From the NCBI RefSeq assembly GCF_011745365.1, contig NW_024468916.1:434001-498000 (forward strand): 64,000 nt of DNA, written 5' to 3'. Under the pieces are notes generated by a model. The model did no database searches and was not told the origin of the DNA. It saw only the letters and a program-made list of their open reading frames with translations. This document shows positions 48,616-60,974 of the stretch, piece after piece. Numbering within the stretch: the stretch's first letter is position 1; every line of letters begins with the position of its first letter. This stretch comes from Cryphonectria parasitica EP155. Taxonomy: Eukaryota; Ascomycota; Sordariomycetes; Diaporthales; Cryphonectriaceae. Position numbers and translations under genes: made by a program.

Positions 48616-50208
48616 TAACTATATTCGGAAAATAAGCTACTTATATAATATTAAGATTTCTTATAAATAGAAAGATTTATATTTAATTGCTTAGATTCTA
48701 AATAAATATATTTATAAGCTTAAAATTATAGATAGAATTCTGCTAAAAAGCATATATTCAGCTATTAATCTCAAAAAATTCATATGAAATATGAATAGCA
48801 TTTGGAAACTTGAAATGCTTATGCTCTAGAAAGAAGATATTAAGCTTTAATCTAGCTAATTATTAGCAGAAAAGCTAGATTTAATAAGAGCTTTCTAGTA
48901 AGAGAAACTAAATAATAATATTTTCGAAATTTAAAAAGCAGATTCAAGCAACAATGCTATATTCTGAATTCCAGATATTATTAAGCATAATCTTACATTT
49001 AGCTAAATCAATTCTAATTCAGAAACTATTAATCTAGCAATTAAAGCGGATAATAATGCTAAGAATGAAAATAGAATTAATAATAATAAATATTTTATAT
49101 AAGTATTAAAGAAGAAGAAGTAAGAATAGAAGAAAGCAGATAGAAGTAGAATATTTATATTAATTTCAACTAAATTAGTATTTCTAGCTTATAAAGAAGA
49201 TTAATTTCTTTCTATTTATATTTCTTTTTTGTTTATAAAATATATTTTCTTTTCATCTTTTCTATTCCATCTTATATATTTTGCTAGAAAAGGAAAAATA
49301 AAGTATTATCTGCTACTATTTATTACAGAATACTATAAATCTACTTAAAAATTTCAAAGTATTCAGTATAGAGCATATTAATTAGCTTTAAAGCTATTTT
49401 CATTATTCAAAAATTGCAGTATATTGAAATGCAATATATAAAAAATGCAGAGTACTAAAGAAATACTGCAATCTATAGAAACTTCTTATTTTTATATATT
49501 ATTCTCATTACTAGAATATTTATAAATATTATTCAATAGCTCTTTTCTTATTCTATCTAGATTTATATTATTCATATTATCCGCTGAAGAATTATTATTA
49601 AAAACAGAGGAAGAATCTTAAGATTAAATGAACTTAGCTTGTTTCTTGATATAAGATTCTACTACAGCTTTGCTCTTGCTTTTATTCTTATTACAAGATA
49701 TAGATTGTAAAGCTATTTGCTTAGATTCAGATATTTTCTTCTTAAAAGCAGAAGAAGTAATACTCTTCTTACTAATTTATATAGATAAAGTTAGCAGTAA
49801 TCTTCTTAAGCATTGCAATTATAATTAATTATAAAACTTATAATATTTTATAAATATTATTTCTTTAGTATAAGAGAAACTTATTTAATTTAGTTATATA
49901 TAATATCTTTATTTTATATAAGCTTGTATTAAGCTTTAATAATATGCTTAATATTAGTATTAGAATTGATTTAAGAATCTATCTTAATTATATATTGAAA
50001 GCTAAATTAGTAAAATAAGTATTAATACTGCAAGAAGAATAATAATTAATATATACTTAAATCTAATTAAGAATATTAGAATAAGAATCTTACTTATATA
50101 TTGCATTCTTTGATACAAGAAAAGTTTTTAGTATAATTATATTCAGATTCTGTATAATAAATGCAGTTGCTGCACTTTCTATTAAAGAAGCTCTTTATTG
50201 AAATATAT
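48616..50208 (+). mobile_element. B3: end of pol, convergent region, start of ORF3
   Basis: Aligns with 40240-41840 of B2. The integrase tail ends near 49205. The inverted repeat is near 49425-49475. The opposite-strand Ser/Lys-rich ORF ends at 49492-49494 (minus). ORF3 opens at ATG 49944. C enters at 50208. Confidence 0.8.
49492..49790 (-). pseudogene. Opposite-strand Ser/Lys-rich ORF of B3
   Basis: Same frame and end as in B2 (TAA 49494-49492), with more RIP stops. It supports the ORF being part of the family rather than a chance reading in one copy. Confidence 0.4.
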
Positions 50209-50529
50209 TGTTGTGGTGGCCAGGGTGGTAGTCCGTGGGACATGGAGTACAGTGGATCAAGGGTCCTCATACATATAAAGGATACCACCCACTTTTCAAA
50301 TTCTTTAGCTATAAGAAAAACAATGAAGCATCCTTTCTCTTCCTTTCAATTTTGAATCCTTTGGATAGGTCTAAGACAGGTTTTTCACCCTGTTCTTGCG
50401 CCCGTGTAGCCTTAGTTTGCTGTCCTCATCTGTACAGGCATGCTTGGGTTGCACGAGTTCTTGCCCATTGCTTTGGCAGCTGTTTGTTCCTTTTTCTTTC
50501 GAGGGCGACGGCGCCCTAGTTCTGGTTCA
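50209..50529 (+). repeat. 5' LTR of C
   Basis: TGTTGTGGTGGCC ... CTGGTTCA, the least mutated B-type LTR with 53907-54227. CATACATATAAAGG at 50268-50281 is the likely TATA region. Overlapping ORFs at 50161 and 50235 are spurious. Confidence 0.95.
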
Positions 50530-51510
50530 ATGGTGCGGTGAGTGTGGACTTAGCTGTTCAGGCTGGTAGCTCAGGGCTGTTGTTGTCATAGTTTGTGAGA
50601 ATTAGCAAAATCAGCAAGTCAATCCTATGGACGGGTACGCTCTTTTCCCTGCTGAACTTTTATCTTTTTGTTAATCCTATACTGAACTGACGGTCTGCGC
50701 AATATGTTCAGGCTTTGGATTATTCCGGAGATCTCTTGCAAAGGGGAGATGGGTAGGCAAAGAAGGAATGGTGTGAGTTCCGATCGAAGATTGGGGAGCG
50801 GGGCGCTGAGCTAGCAAGCCAATATTACGAAGAAATGAATTCCCTTATGCGACATTTTACACATTGAACAACATTCAAAGTCTCAGTCCAGTATACCCTA
50901 GACCTGTACAGGTTGCGGACAGTTTAACTATGCTGGAAGTGGGTCCGTGGTTAAATTACAGAGTGTAATGCTCTTGGTGGATGAAACTCTGCAAAAGAGA
51001 GCAGCATGAGCTGCAAGATCTGTGATCCCTGCAGTAGTTCGATTAGTGCGCTCTATCTGGTTACATCTAGCTACATTGATTCTTTGGATCAAAAGCTTGC
51101 TGGTTGCATTATCTCGGAGAGAGAGAAAACAAGAGAATGGAAATGAGAAAGTATCAGTGCATACTAGAAATAGAGATTGAGAATTATGATAATATCAGTT
51201 GATATCGAATTCTAATCAGTATCTTATATCTAGCTAGAAATGCTTCTATTGATTAGCAGAACTTTTGATAAAGAGAATTCTAATATAGCACAGAATAACC
51301 GATTCAAGCTTCTATTGTTCACTGCAAGATCAGCCTCATGCATCCCCTGCTTACGGATTAAGCTTCTCTCAAACATCTAAACTCCTTTGATCTGGATAGT
51401 ACTGTCTTCCGCGGTATACGGAAGGCATTCTGGCTGTGGCGCTCTCAACTTGAGAATCTCGAGCTAGGAAAGTAAAGAAATATCGGAGAAAACGATAATT
51501 GCGGAGGAAT
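50530..51510 (+). other. 5' leader of C
   Basis: About 980 bases without a convincing ORF. Much better preserved than the same region in B copies, with GC-rich stretches around 50690-50820 that have no counterpart of similar quality in B. Confidence 0.55.
50531..50547 (+). other. Primer-binding site of C
   Basis: TGGTGCGGTGAGTGTGG begins one base after the LTR. TGG pairs with the CCA end of a tRNA; the tRNA is not identified. B copies carry mutated versions. Confidence 0.6.
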
Positions 51511-52671
51511 ATGGCTTCTATATCTGAAGGATTCTCTAATCAGATATCCAGTTTCTCTAACTATCTAGCTAATAATTATTATGAACAGAACTTTAGGTTC
51601 TCTTCTTACAGTGAGCTTGCTGGCGGTAGGTTAATGCTGTTTGCTCGTATGAAAGTTTTCTCATAGCTGAAGCGCTTTAACTGGTGGCATTAGATTAAGA
51701 GGATTAATAATATTCAAGTACTCAATTTCATAAAAAGCTTCTATGCAGATACAATTGTTGCAGGAGAGGTGGAGAGATTCATTACAAGTACTAAAATCTG
51801 AAACGAATAGAAGGAACAATTGTTAGTTGCTTATCACTCTTGGAATTATTTCCAAGTATATACTTCTGAATAAGAATGCCTGAATATTATCAATAACCGT
51901 TTCATTACCGATGCTGCTAGCCTCTGATTATTTATTATTAACTATAACAATGCTCTTGCTCATCTCAAGATCAGAAACAATCAATCTATTGCTAAGGCAT
52001 GGATAAAGCTTTCTTCGATTTAGATCAAGCGTCTCCAGGCTGATTATAGTATTACTGCTGAAAGTATCAGCGATAAGAAGTGGCTATATCTTATAGAGAA
52101 ACTGTTAGAAGTTTACTGAGAAGCATTCCAAGAAGAGATATAAGATTAACTTGCTTCTGATGCTACCAATCTTCAACTTTACCAATAAGCCCAATTCCAA
52201 GATTCTTCTATGCCTCTACCTCAATCAGTTCTTAACCAGATACAACCCATTCCTATTCCGCATCCAATGCACAGCATTCCCAGTCAACTAATACACTCAT
52301 CAGAACAGATAGTAAAACTATCATACTACCAACCATCTTAGCAATCAACTTGTAATTAGCAAGCACAGCCTGAATCAGCTAAACAAATCTTAAAAGCAAA
52401 GCCTGCTTAGAAGGATAACCAAGGATATAATCAGTTAGCTTCAATAATGAAGCAACTCTGCATTAACCAGATCGCTATAGCACAATCCCTGAAACTGCAG
52501 TTAGATACTCTTAAGCAGACTCAGGATATCTTATATAATCAAACTAAAGCTCTGCAGAAGATCTTACAGCTAATCAAGCATTCTCAAACCATTTCTGCAA
52601 GAAATCCTCTTCAAGAGAGCACAAACTCTTTGCAGATGAGTATTGCTTATGCAAGCTTCTTAGCGGGATAA
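51511..52671 (+). pseudogene. gag: gag fragment of C
   Basis: 387 codons from an intact ATG (MASISE) to TAA 52669-52671. It shows the gag start that has become ATA in B1, B2 and B4. About 20 in-frame stops occur before 52447. The last 74 codons (MKQLCINQIAIAQ onward) are open and form a Gln/Leu-rich coiled coil. The sequence after residue 380 or so comes from the pol end, so the natural gag C-terminus and protease are deleted. Confidence 0.75.
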
Positions 52672-53320
52672 ATCAGATAATAATACTCTTGAGATTCGGG
52701 AAATGAATATAAGCAACAATACTATATTCTGGATTCCAGATATTATTAGCTATAATTCTATATCTGATTAACTAAGTCCAAATCTAGAAAATATAGATCT
52801 GATAACTAAGACTAATGATAATGTTAGGGAAGAAAATAATGGTGGAAATAACAGATGTCTTATACAAGCAAGAGAGAAAGAAAAGCGAGAATAGGAGAAA
52901 GCGGATAGAAGCGGAATATTTATAACAATTTCAATCAAGTCTGCCTTCTTAGCTTATAGGGAAGGCTGATTTCTTTCTATCCATATTTTCTTTGGTTTGC
53001 AAAATACGTTTTCCTTTTGTCTTTTCTATATTATCTCATGTATTTTGCTGGAGGAGGAGGAATGAAGTGTTGTCTGCTACTACCTACTACAGAATACTAT
53101 AAAATCATCCAAATTTTAAAAGCACCCAGTACAGAGCATGTTAACCAGCTCTGAAATCATTTCACTATAAAGATTGCAGCTGTAGAAATGCAATGTATTG
53201 GAATACAAGGCATGAAGATGCAAAGCATTAAAGAATGCTGCAACCTAAAAGAACTTCTTTCAACCCCTATGCTAGCTTATCTCGAAGATTGCCAGCTGGT
53301 TCAGAAGCAACAATTTAGCT
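52655..53320 (+). other. C: deletion junctions, pol tail and convergent inverted repeat
   Basis: At about 52655-52670 the sequence switches from gag (B2 about 27935) to the pol tail (B2 about 40540). At about 53265-53310 it switches again, from the convergent region (B2 about 41120) to ORF3 (B2 about 44285). The intervening 0.6 kb includes the pol stop TGA near 52969. Confidence 0.7.
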
Positions 53321-53760
53321 ATTAATGCAGCAAATAGCTAGGCCTGGTCAGACTACTAATATTCCATTGCACCGAAGATTGAGAAGCAGTAATATCATGC
53401 ATTCTAATCTTCCTAACAAACCTCAGCAACCTTATATGCCTTTGTGGAGTAAGCTCCATAGTCTTGCTCCTATCAGATCCTCAGTAGGTCTTGAGAATTG
53501 AACAGGATTCGAGCATACTATTAGAATGAATGTATAGAGAGCAGACTGTGAAAGAATTAAACGAACAGTAGTTCAGAATAGAGAGAGAGCTACTGCTACT
53601 GCTGCTGCCCGGGCGGAGTTCGAGAATAGATAGGAACGAAGGGAAGATCGACATTAGGATGTATCCAGATTACGCCCGCGCTGCAAACAGATCATGAGCA
53701 GATATTGGTAATACTGCGTTAATTTGAGTGAGAACTCAGACAATCAAACTGGGTACAGAG
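53320..53760 (+). pseudogene. ORF3 C-terminal fragment of C
   Basis: Aligns with 44310-44700 of B2: MQQIAxPxxxT, then the Ala run, then an Arg/Glu-rich end (ERREDRH). Here the end reads TAT TGG TAA, supporting the stop chosen for ORF3. Retention of this end in a deleted element may reflect sequence needed in cis near the 3' LTR. Confidence 0.55.
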
Positions 53761-53906
53761 GTCGGATTGCGAAATAGTTTGGTTTGCAGTGTTTCCTTTA
53801 GCAGTTTGCAATGAATTCTTTATTTCTTTACTTCATCTCTCTCTGATCAGATCTAGCATACTATTGAACTTATTGCAACTTTGGAAGAAAGTTGCTGGGG
53901 GAGAAC

Positions 53907-54227
53907 TGTTGTAGTAGCCAGAGTGGTAGTCCGTGAGATATGGAGTACAGTGAGTCAAGAATCCTCATACATATAAAGGATACTATCCACTTTTCAAATT
54001 CTTTAGCTATAAGAAAAACAATGAAGCATTCTTTCTCTTCCTTTCAATTTTGAACCCTTTGGACAGGTCTAAGACAGGTTTTTCACCCTGTTCTTGCGCC
54101 CGTGTAGCCTTAGTTTGCTGTCCTCATCTGTACAGGCACGCTTGGGTTGCACGAGCCCTTGCCCATTGCTTCGGCAGCTGTTTGTCCCTTTTTCTTTCGA
54201 GGGCAACAGCGCCCTAGTTCTGGTTCA
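53907..54227 (+). repeat. 3' LTR of C
   Basis: 321 bp, preceded by the purine tract GGGGGAGAAC (53897-53906). Confidence 0.95.
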
Positions 54228-56822
54228 ATATTTTAAGAAAAGCTAGTTAATATTAATCTACTGCTTCTATATAGATATACAAGCAGTAATATATTAATAG
54301 AAGCAGCAATTATAAGAAACTAGATTATACTAATTATAGAACTGAATAAGAAGAGAATTTACTTATTTAGATTGAGAGAAAATATAGATAAGATATTTGC
54401 TAAAGAGCTTCTAATTAGCTTTATATATTATAATAGGATTTAGTTTAATAGAATTCTTATTATTTAGCTTTGCAAAATAAGCAGCAAAGCTAGAGCTTAG
54501 TAATAAGTTATTTCAAAACATAATATTGCTTTGAATATTTCAAGAAGCATATATTAAGCTAAGATCTTTCTTAATAGTATTGAAATCTGTAATATTAAGA
54601 AAGTTAATATAGATATTCTTGAGCTAGTAATAATTACTGCTTTAAAGAAAAGGAATTAAAGAAGAAAACTAGATTTAGATCTTATTAATCTCTTGAAAAG
54701 CGATATTTATATATAAAGAGAAAATAGTATTAATAATAATTCAAAATATCTTAAGTATATTGCAAAGCTAGATAAGAAAAGATTAATAGAAGAAGAAGTT
54801 ATTATGCAAAGAATGAATTAAAAAGCAAGATAAACTAAGAAAGAGATTATTGAATAGATTATTAAAGATTAATAAGATAGTAATAAGTAATAAATATATT
54901 TAACTAAGTTATTATACTTTCTATTTAGTTTATTGCTAAATAGCTTTTATCTAGCTAAGAGTAAAGCTATTTGCTTTATAATAAATGAAAAGCAATGAAT
55001 TACTTAAATAATTATTAAATAAGATAAATTAGCTATTTCATTCATATTTGCAGCTAGCTATTCTTCTTCCTCTTTTAATCTCTTTATAATTATCTTTCTC
55101 AAGCATATATATACTCTTTTTTCTTTCTTATTAATACTGCTTCAGATCTATATATTAATATTAGAGCAAATAATTAACTGCTCTGCTTATATAATATTAT
55201 CTTTCTTAATAGATCCTCTAGCTAAAGCTGCATTCTTTTCTACTTTTCTTTTTCAGTTAATACTCTCTCAGTTTCTTAACTTTATATCTTTGCAAATCTT
55301 TTTTACAACTGCTTATCTTCTAATAAAGCTATTCTTCCCTTTTCTCTTTTCTTTTAATTCAGCAGCAATAGCTGAATTCAAATATTCTTTATTCCCATCT
55401 ATTCAGCATAGCTAAGAAAACTGAATAATCAAAGCTTATTGCTTTCAAACTATCTTTCCCAGAATGCTATATTTAACTGAAGTAATTAAGAATTATTTGC
55501 TTTATTTTAGTTTAAGAAATAAAGAAAATTATTTAGTAGCAGAACTTATCAAGAAGTACTTTCTAGAATTATTTCTTTGCAAGTTATACTTGCTTATAAT
55601 CTTTAGTACTAATTCTTCTAGATATCTTCTTAATATTTATAATCTGATTAGATTCTTAGATATAGAAATCTCTTAAGATATTGATTTGTAATATATTATA
55701 GCTATTTTTTATTATTATATTTAGTATAATTAATAAAATATATTCTTAATAGAATATCTTTATATTCTATTAATAGCTTATCTATTTAGCTTTTCTAATA
55801 TTCTTAATAAGCAGAATCTATTTAAATATAAAGCTAGATAGAAATATTTATAGATTCTTCTCTTAATTAATATAGCAATTTCAGCTTATACTCTATCTTA
55901 GCTTAATATAAAGATTGAAAAAGAATTTTATATTACTATATACAAATTCAATAATATTCTACTAGCTTATATAAGTAAGCATTATTTGAATAATTAGCTT
56001 AGAAGTACTAAAGCTAATTAGAATTAAGATTTCGAGAATATTCTAACTATACTACTGAATAATAATTCGAATGCAGCTCTGCTCTATACAATCAAACTAT
56101 TTTGCCTTCAAATTCTGAAATCTACTGATTTCTACTAATTATCTAGTAGCTATTCAGACTGAAAGCAAGCTTTCTATCTTAACTATAGAGAGACTACTCA
56201 AAATATAAAAGAATAGAATATAGAGATAGTTATAATAAGCTTGCACTGCTAAGCTTTTTTCTATAAGCTGAAATACAGCAACTATATACAATATCCTAAT
56301 TAGCTATTAAGAAGAAATATCTTACTTTAAGAATACAAAGCTATACAAGTAAAAGCTAATAGAATACTAAATATAATCTATAAGCTGAATATTACTTTCT
56401 TTATAAAAGAAGTTGCAAACTTATTTGAATTATTTATTGAAAGCAATTTCGATAAAATGAGAAGAAATATATCAGCCTTTGCTTTAGAGAATTTCAGAGC
56501 AAGTAAAGCATCTAGTCTAGTTTCATTAAAACAACAATTCCGAGAGAGTATAGCTTTAGCTAGTCTAATCTTGCATTCATCAAGAGAATATAGTATTAGC
56601 TTAAAGTTAAATCAATTCTTATTCAGAACTCTTATCAATTCTTACTTCTCTTTATCTTAAGAAATGCTTATTAGTTTAGAACTAATAATTAATCTATTAA
56701 TATAATAAATAGCTAAGCTTGAATATACTACTGAAGCTTTATTGCATTAGAAACTAAGAAGCAGCAATATTATATCTCTTAGTTTTCTTAATAAATCTCA
56801 GAAGCTTTATATATTTTTATAG

Positions 56823-57148
56823 TGTTGTGGTGGCCAGAGTGGTAGTCCGTGGGACATAGAGTACAGTGGGTCAAGGGTCCTTATACATATAAAGGATACT
56901 ACCCACTTTTCAAATTCTTTAGCTATAGAAAAAAAAAAAAAAAAAAGCATCCTTTCTCTTCCTTTCAATTTTGAATCCTTTGAACAGATCTAAGATAGGT
57001 TTTTCATTCTGTTCTTGCGCTTGTATAGCCTTAGTTTGCTATTCTCATCTGTATAAGCACGCTTGGATTGCATAAGCTCTTGCTTATTGCTTCAGCAGCT
57101 ATTTATTCCTTTTTCTTTCAAGAGCGATAACGCTCTAGTTCTGGTTTA
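56823..57148 (+). repeat. 5' LTR of B4
   Basis: 326 bp. It carries an A18 run (about 56929-56946) where C has AAGAAAAACAATGAAG. Confidence 0.93.
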
Positions 57149-58134
57149 ATAGTATAGTAAGTATGAACTTAGCTGTTCAGGCTAGTAGCTTAGAGCTGTT
57201 TGTATTATAGTTTGTAAGAATTAGTAAGAGCAGCAAGTTTATTCTATAAATAAATATACTCTTTTTCTCTGCTAAGCTCTTTTATTTTCTTTATTTATTA
57301 TACTTATATAATAAGCTATATATTATATTTGAATTCTGAGTTATGCTTGAGATCTCTTATAAAGAGAAGATAAGTGAATAAAGGAGAAGTGATATGAGTT
57401 CTGATTATAAGCTGATGAATAATGTATTGAGCTTGCAAGCTAATATTATAAAGAAACGAATTTCTTTTTCCAATATTTCTTATATCAATTAATAATCTTA
57501 TATAGAAGCTAATATAGCTTAGATCTGTATAAGCTATAGCAGAAAGTTTAACTATATTGAATATAGATTTATAATTAAATTATAAAGTAGAATGCTTTTG
57601 ATAAATAATATTCTGCAGAGAAAAGTAATATAATTAATAAGATTTATGCTTCTTGCAATAGTTCAATCAGTATGCTTTATCTGAATATGTTTAATTATAT
57701 TAATCCTTTGAATTAAAAGCTTGCTAGTTATATTATCTCAAAAGCAAAGAATATAGAGAGATAAAGATGAGAAATTATTAATACATATAAGAAATAGAGA
57801 TTGAGAATTATAATAATATTATTTAATATTGAATTTTAATTAATACTTTATATTTAATTAGAAATACTTTTATTAATTAGCAGAACTATTAATAAAGAAA
57901 ATTCTAATATAGTATAGAATAGCTAATTCAATCTCTTATTATTTATTATAAGATAGATCTTATATATGCTTTATTTATAAACTGAATTTTCCTTAAATAT
58001 CTGAATCCTCTTAATCTCTACAGTATTGTTTTCTGCAGAATATAAAAAGCATTTCAGCTATAGCACTTTTAACTTAAGGATTTCGAACTAGGAAGGCAAA
58101 GAAATATTGGAGGAAGTAATAACCAAGAGAGAAG
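57149..58134 (+). other. 5' leader of B4
   Basis: Aligns with 25816-26801 of B2. No gene seen. Confidence 0.6.
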
Positions 58135-60974
58135 ATAGCTTCTACATTTGAAAGCTCTTTCAATTAGATATCCAGTTCAGCTAACTACTTAGCTAATAAT
58201 TACTATAATCAGAACTTTAGATTCCTCTTCTATAATAAGCTTGCTAATAGTGAATTAATATTGTTTGCTTATATGAAAGTTTTCTTATAACTAAAGCAAT
58301 TTAACTAATAGTATTAGATTAAAGGAATTGATAATATTTAAATACTTAATTTTATAAAAAGCTTCTATGTAAATACAATTATTACTAAAGAAGTAAAGAG
58401 ATTCATTATAAGCGCTAAAACTTGAAATAAATAGAAGAAGCAACTATTAATTGCTTATTGCTCTTAAAACTATCTTCAGATATATATCTCTAAGCAGAAG
58501 CGCTTGAATATTATTAACAATCGTTTTATTACTAATACTGCTAGCTTCTAATTATTCATTATAAACTATAATAATGCTCTTATTCATCTTAAGATTAGAA
58601 ATAATTAATCTATAGCAGAAGCATAAATAAAGCTCTTTTCAATCTGAATTAAGCGCTTTTAAGCTAATCATAGTATTACTGCTAAAAGTATTAGCAACAA
58701 GAAATAGCTTTATTTTATGGAAAAGCTGTTGAAAGTTTATTGTAAAGCATTTCAGAAGAAGACTCAAGACTAACTTGCTTTCAGTACTATTAATTTTTAA
58801 CTTTATCAATAAGCTTAATTTCAAAATCCTTCTATACTTCCACTTTAGCTAGTTTTAACCAAATACAGCTTGTTTCTATTCTATATCCAATGTATAATAC
58901 TTCTAGTTAATTGATAAATCTGTTGAAATAAGCAGTAAAGCTATTATACTATCAATTATCTCAATAGTTAACTTGTAATTAACAAGCTCAGCTTAAACTA
59001 ATTAAGCAAATCTTAAAAGCTAAATCTGCTTAGAAGAGTAACTAAGAATATAATTAGTTAGCTTCAATAATAGAATAATTCTGTATTAATCAAATTGCAA
59101 TAGCAAAATTCTTAAAGCTGCAAACTAATACTTTTAGATAAATATAAGATATCTTGTATAATCAAACCAAAGCTTTATAGAAGATCTTATAACTAATTAA
59201 GCATTTCTAAACTATTTCTATAAGAAATTCTTCCTAGAGGAATACAAATTCCTTATAGATGAATATTATCTATATAAGTTCAGAGAATAAGAGAAAGCAG
59301 TACTCTGAAGCATAGCAAGCGGAAATTAATGAAATTCTAAAGAAGAATAGAACTCTGTATAGATGCTATAGCTATAAGTTAAAGTTCTATAAAGCTTATA
59401 AATATATGAAACTCTATACTGTTATAAATTGTAGCATTTGCTATATTTCAGTATTAGCAAAGCTAGAGTAATATCTTAGCAATTGCTTAGAATTTCTGGA
59501 TTTTAGATTAAAACTAGTATTATATAGCTAGATTATATTTACTCAAAATAATTCTAAAGATAGTATAATCTGTCTAATTCTCAATTTCTATAAGAATTAG
59601 TAGCTGAAGAGTATTAAGAATTCTTGAATCTCTTAATATATCAGCTTGATTTAAGAGAATAAGAAATAGTATAAAAACTCTGAGATAGCTAAGAATAAGA
59701 TATTATAAGAAAAAACTGATTCCATTTTTAGATATAACAATTAGTATAGAATTAATAATATTGAAATTCTTAGCAATGCTAGTAAGATTTAAATAGAAAA
59801 GTTATATCTTACTTTAGCTTAAGCTGAACTATATCTACTAAAGCTTTTCAGCATTAATGCTGTAAGTATTAAGCTTATTTAAGCTCAGATAAATGCAAAT
59901 AAAGCAAAGAAGCGCTATATTAGAAAGGCTGAGTATAATGATAGTAAGATTGAAGAAGATGCAAGTATAAGAACTATTAAAATTTCTATATATTTCGGGA
60001 ATATTGAATTAGAGGAATTTAATAAGCAATTCAATAGTTTGAATAGAGAGCTAATAGTTCAAGCTATTAGTAATAAGCTTCTAAATTAGTTTCTAAATTA
60101 TTCATTAAAAGTTTCAAGCTGAGAGATAATAGTTATATTATTAGGATAAGAAGCTTATCTGATTTATAGTCTTTAAGAAGTTAGCTCTGAAGCTTGAAAA
60201 GTTGTTAATTTCAATAATTAAACCAGCTTGAACCTGTATAAGATAGATACTGCTGAATTAGCTAATTTATTGCAATATAAATCTGAAATTTCAATACTTT
60301 TTCAGCTTAAAGAGTTTATTAATAATTAGATTATCAATATTCGGAATATTACTAAATACTTTTTAAAACTAGCTTAATTATCTGCAGTTCAAGCTTTGTT
60401 TCTTGTTGCTGAATCTAGCTATATTAAGCTTACTATTAACATGATTTGAGCTTTTAACAAATTCTTATTTTCTTCTATAATAGCTTTTATGATTACTTTT
60501 AGCAGCATCTGAGATAAGAGTATTGCTCTGGTAGTATATATCTCTCTGCAGCTGAGAAGTAAAGAGAATAAATCTGTATAAGCAATGCTGAATACAGATG
60601 CTGAAATAAGCTTAATAGCTCTTTTTCTATATTCAAGTATACGCTTATCTTATATACTAATATTGAATATTATCTTATATATGTATAATGGATTAGATAT
60701 AATGCTTATTGAAGTTCTTGAAACTAATATTTTCTGTAGCAGCTTCTCTAAATAAATAATATTCTATATTATTAATAATAGATTGATATTGCTAAATTAT
60801 TCTGTGCTATTAGAAATGCTATTTATAATATAAATCAAGCTTTCCTTTAATTATTCTATCTCTGGATTTCTCTATACAAGCTTTGCTTTTAAAGAAGTAT
60901 AACTAGTTATTATAATCAGCGATTAGAAACTTCTTAAAGAGAAGAGTTTATACAGAATTATATCAAAAAACTGA
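58135..60974 (+). pseudogene. gag: gag-protease of B4
   Basis: ATA at 58135 replaces the gag ATG. The end is TGA 60972-60974 after the heptamer. At least one length change disrupts the frame between start and end. Protease region near 60590 (ATG-CTG-AAT-ACA-GAT-GCT for DTGA). Heavily mutated; the ORF at 58639 (minus) is a shadow. Confidence 0.75.
60965..60974 (+). promoter_or_regulatory. -1 ribosomal frameshift site of B4
   Basis: AAAAAAC (60965-60971) followed by TGA (60972-60974), in the gag-protease frame. RT at 61862 is in the -1 frame. Confidence 0.75.

Larger units (their letters stand above)
50209..54227 (+). mobile_element. Element C: internally deleted, non-autonomous relative of B
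   Basis: 4,019 bp with 321-bp LTRs (50209-50529, 53907-54227) and ATAT duplicated (50205-50208, 54228-54231). It keeps the leader, the N-terminal 380 codons or so of gag, the last codons of pol, the convergent inverted repeat and the C-terminal part of ORF3. Protease, RT, RNase H and nearly all integrase are missing. It could move only with B proteins supplied in trans. It is noticeably more GC-rich than B3 around it, so it is young or escaped RIP. Confidence 0.92.
24104..56822 (+). mobile_element. Gypsy family B, copy B3 (oldest layer, in fragments)
   Basis: Fragments 24104-25496, 45219-48300, 48611-50208 and 54228-56822 join in register into one B element when B2, the 310-bp solo LTR and C are removed. 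Its 5' part lies left of B1, outside the window, and B4 interrupts it at 56823. It is the most AT-rich copy, consistent with being the oldest. It has no LTR within the window. Confidence 0.88.
49944..56822 (+). pseudogene. ORF3 of B3, split by C and cut by B4
   Basis: 49944-50208 plus 54232-56822 read in a single frame without any shift; the C target duplication preserves the phase. It covers most of the 1,039 codons before B4 interrupts it. The least damaged piece is 55464-55676 (LYFSLRNKENYLVAELIKKY). All stops are RIP-type. This copy shows that the frame change in B2 is a local length change of a T run. Confidence 0.6.
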
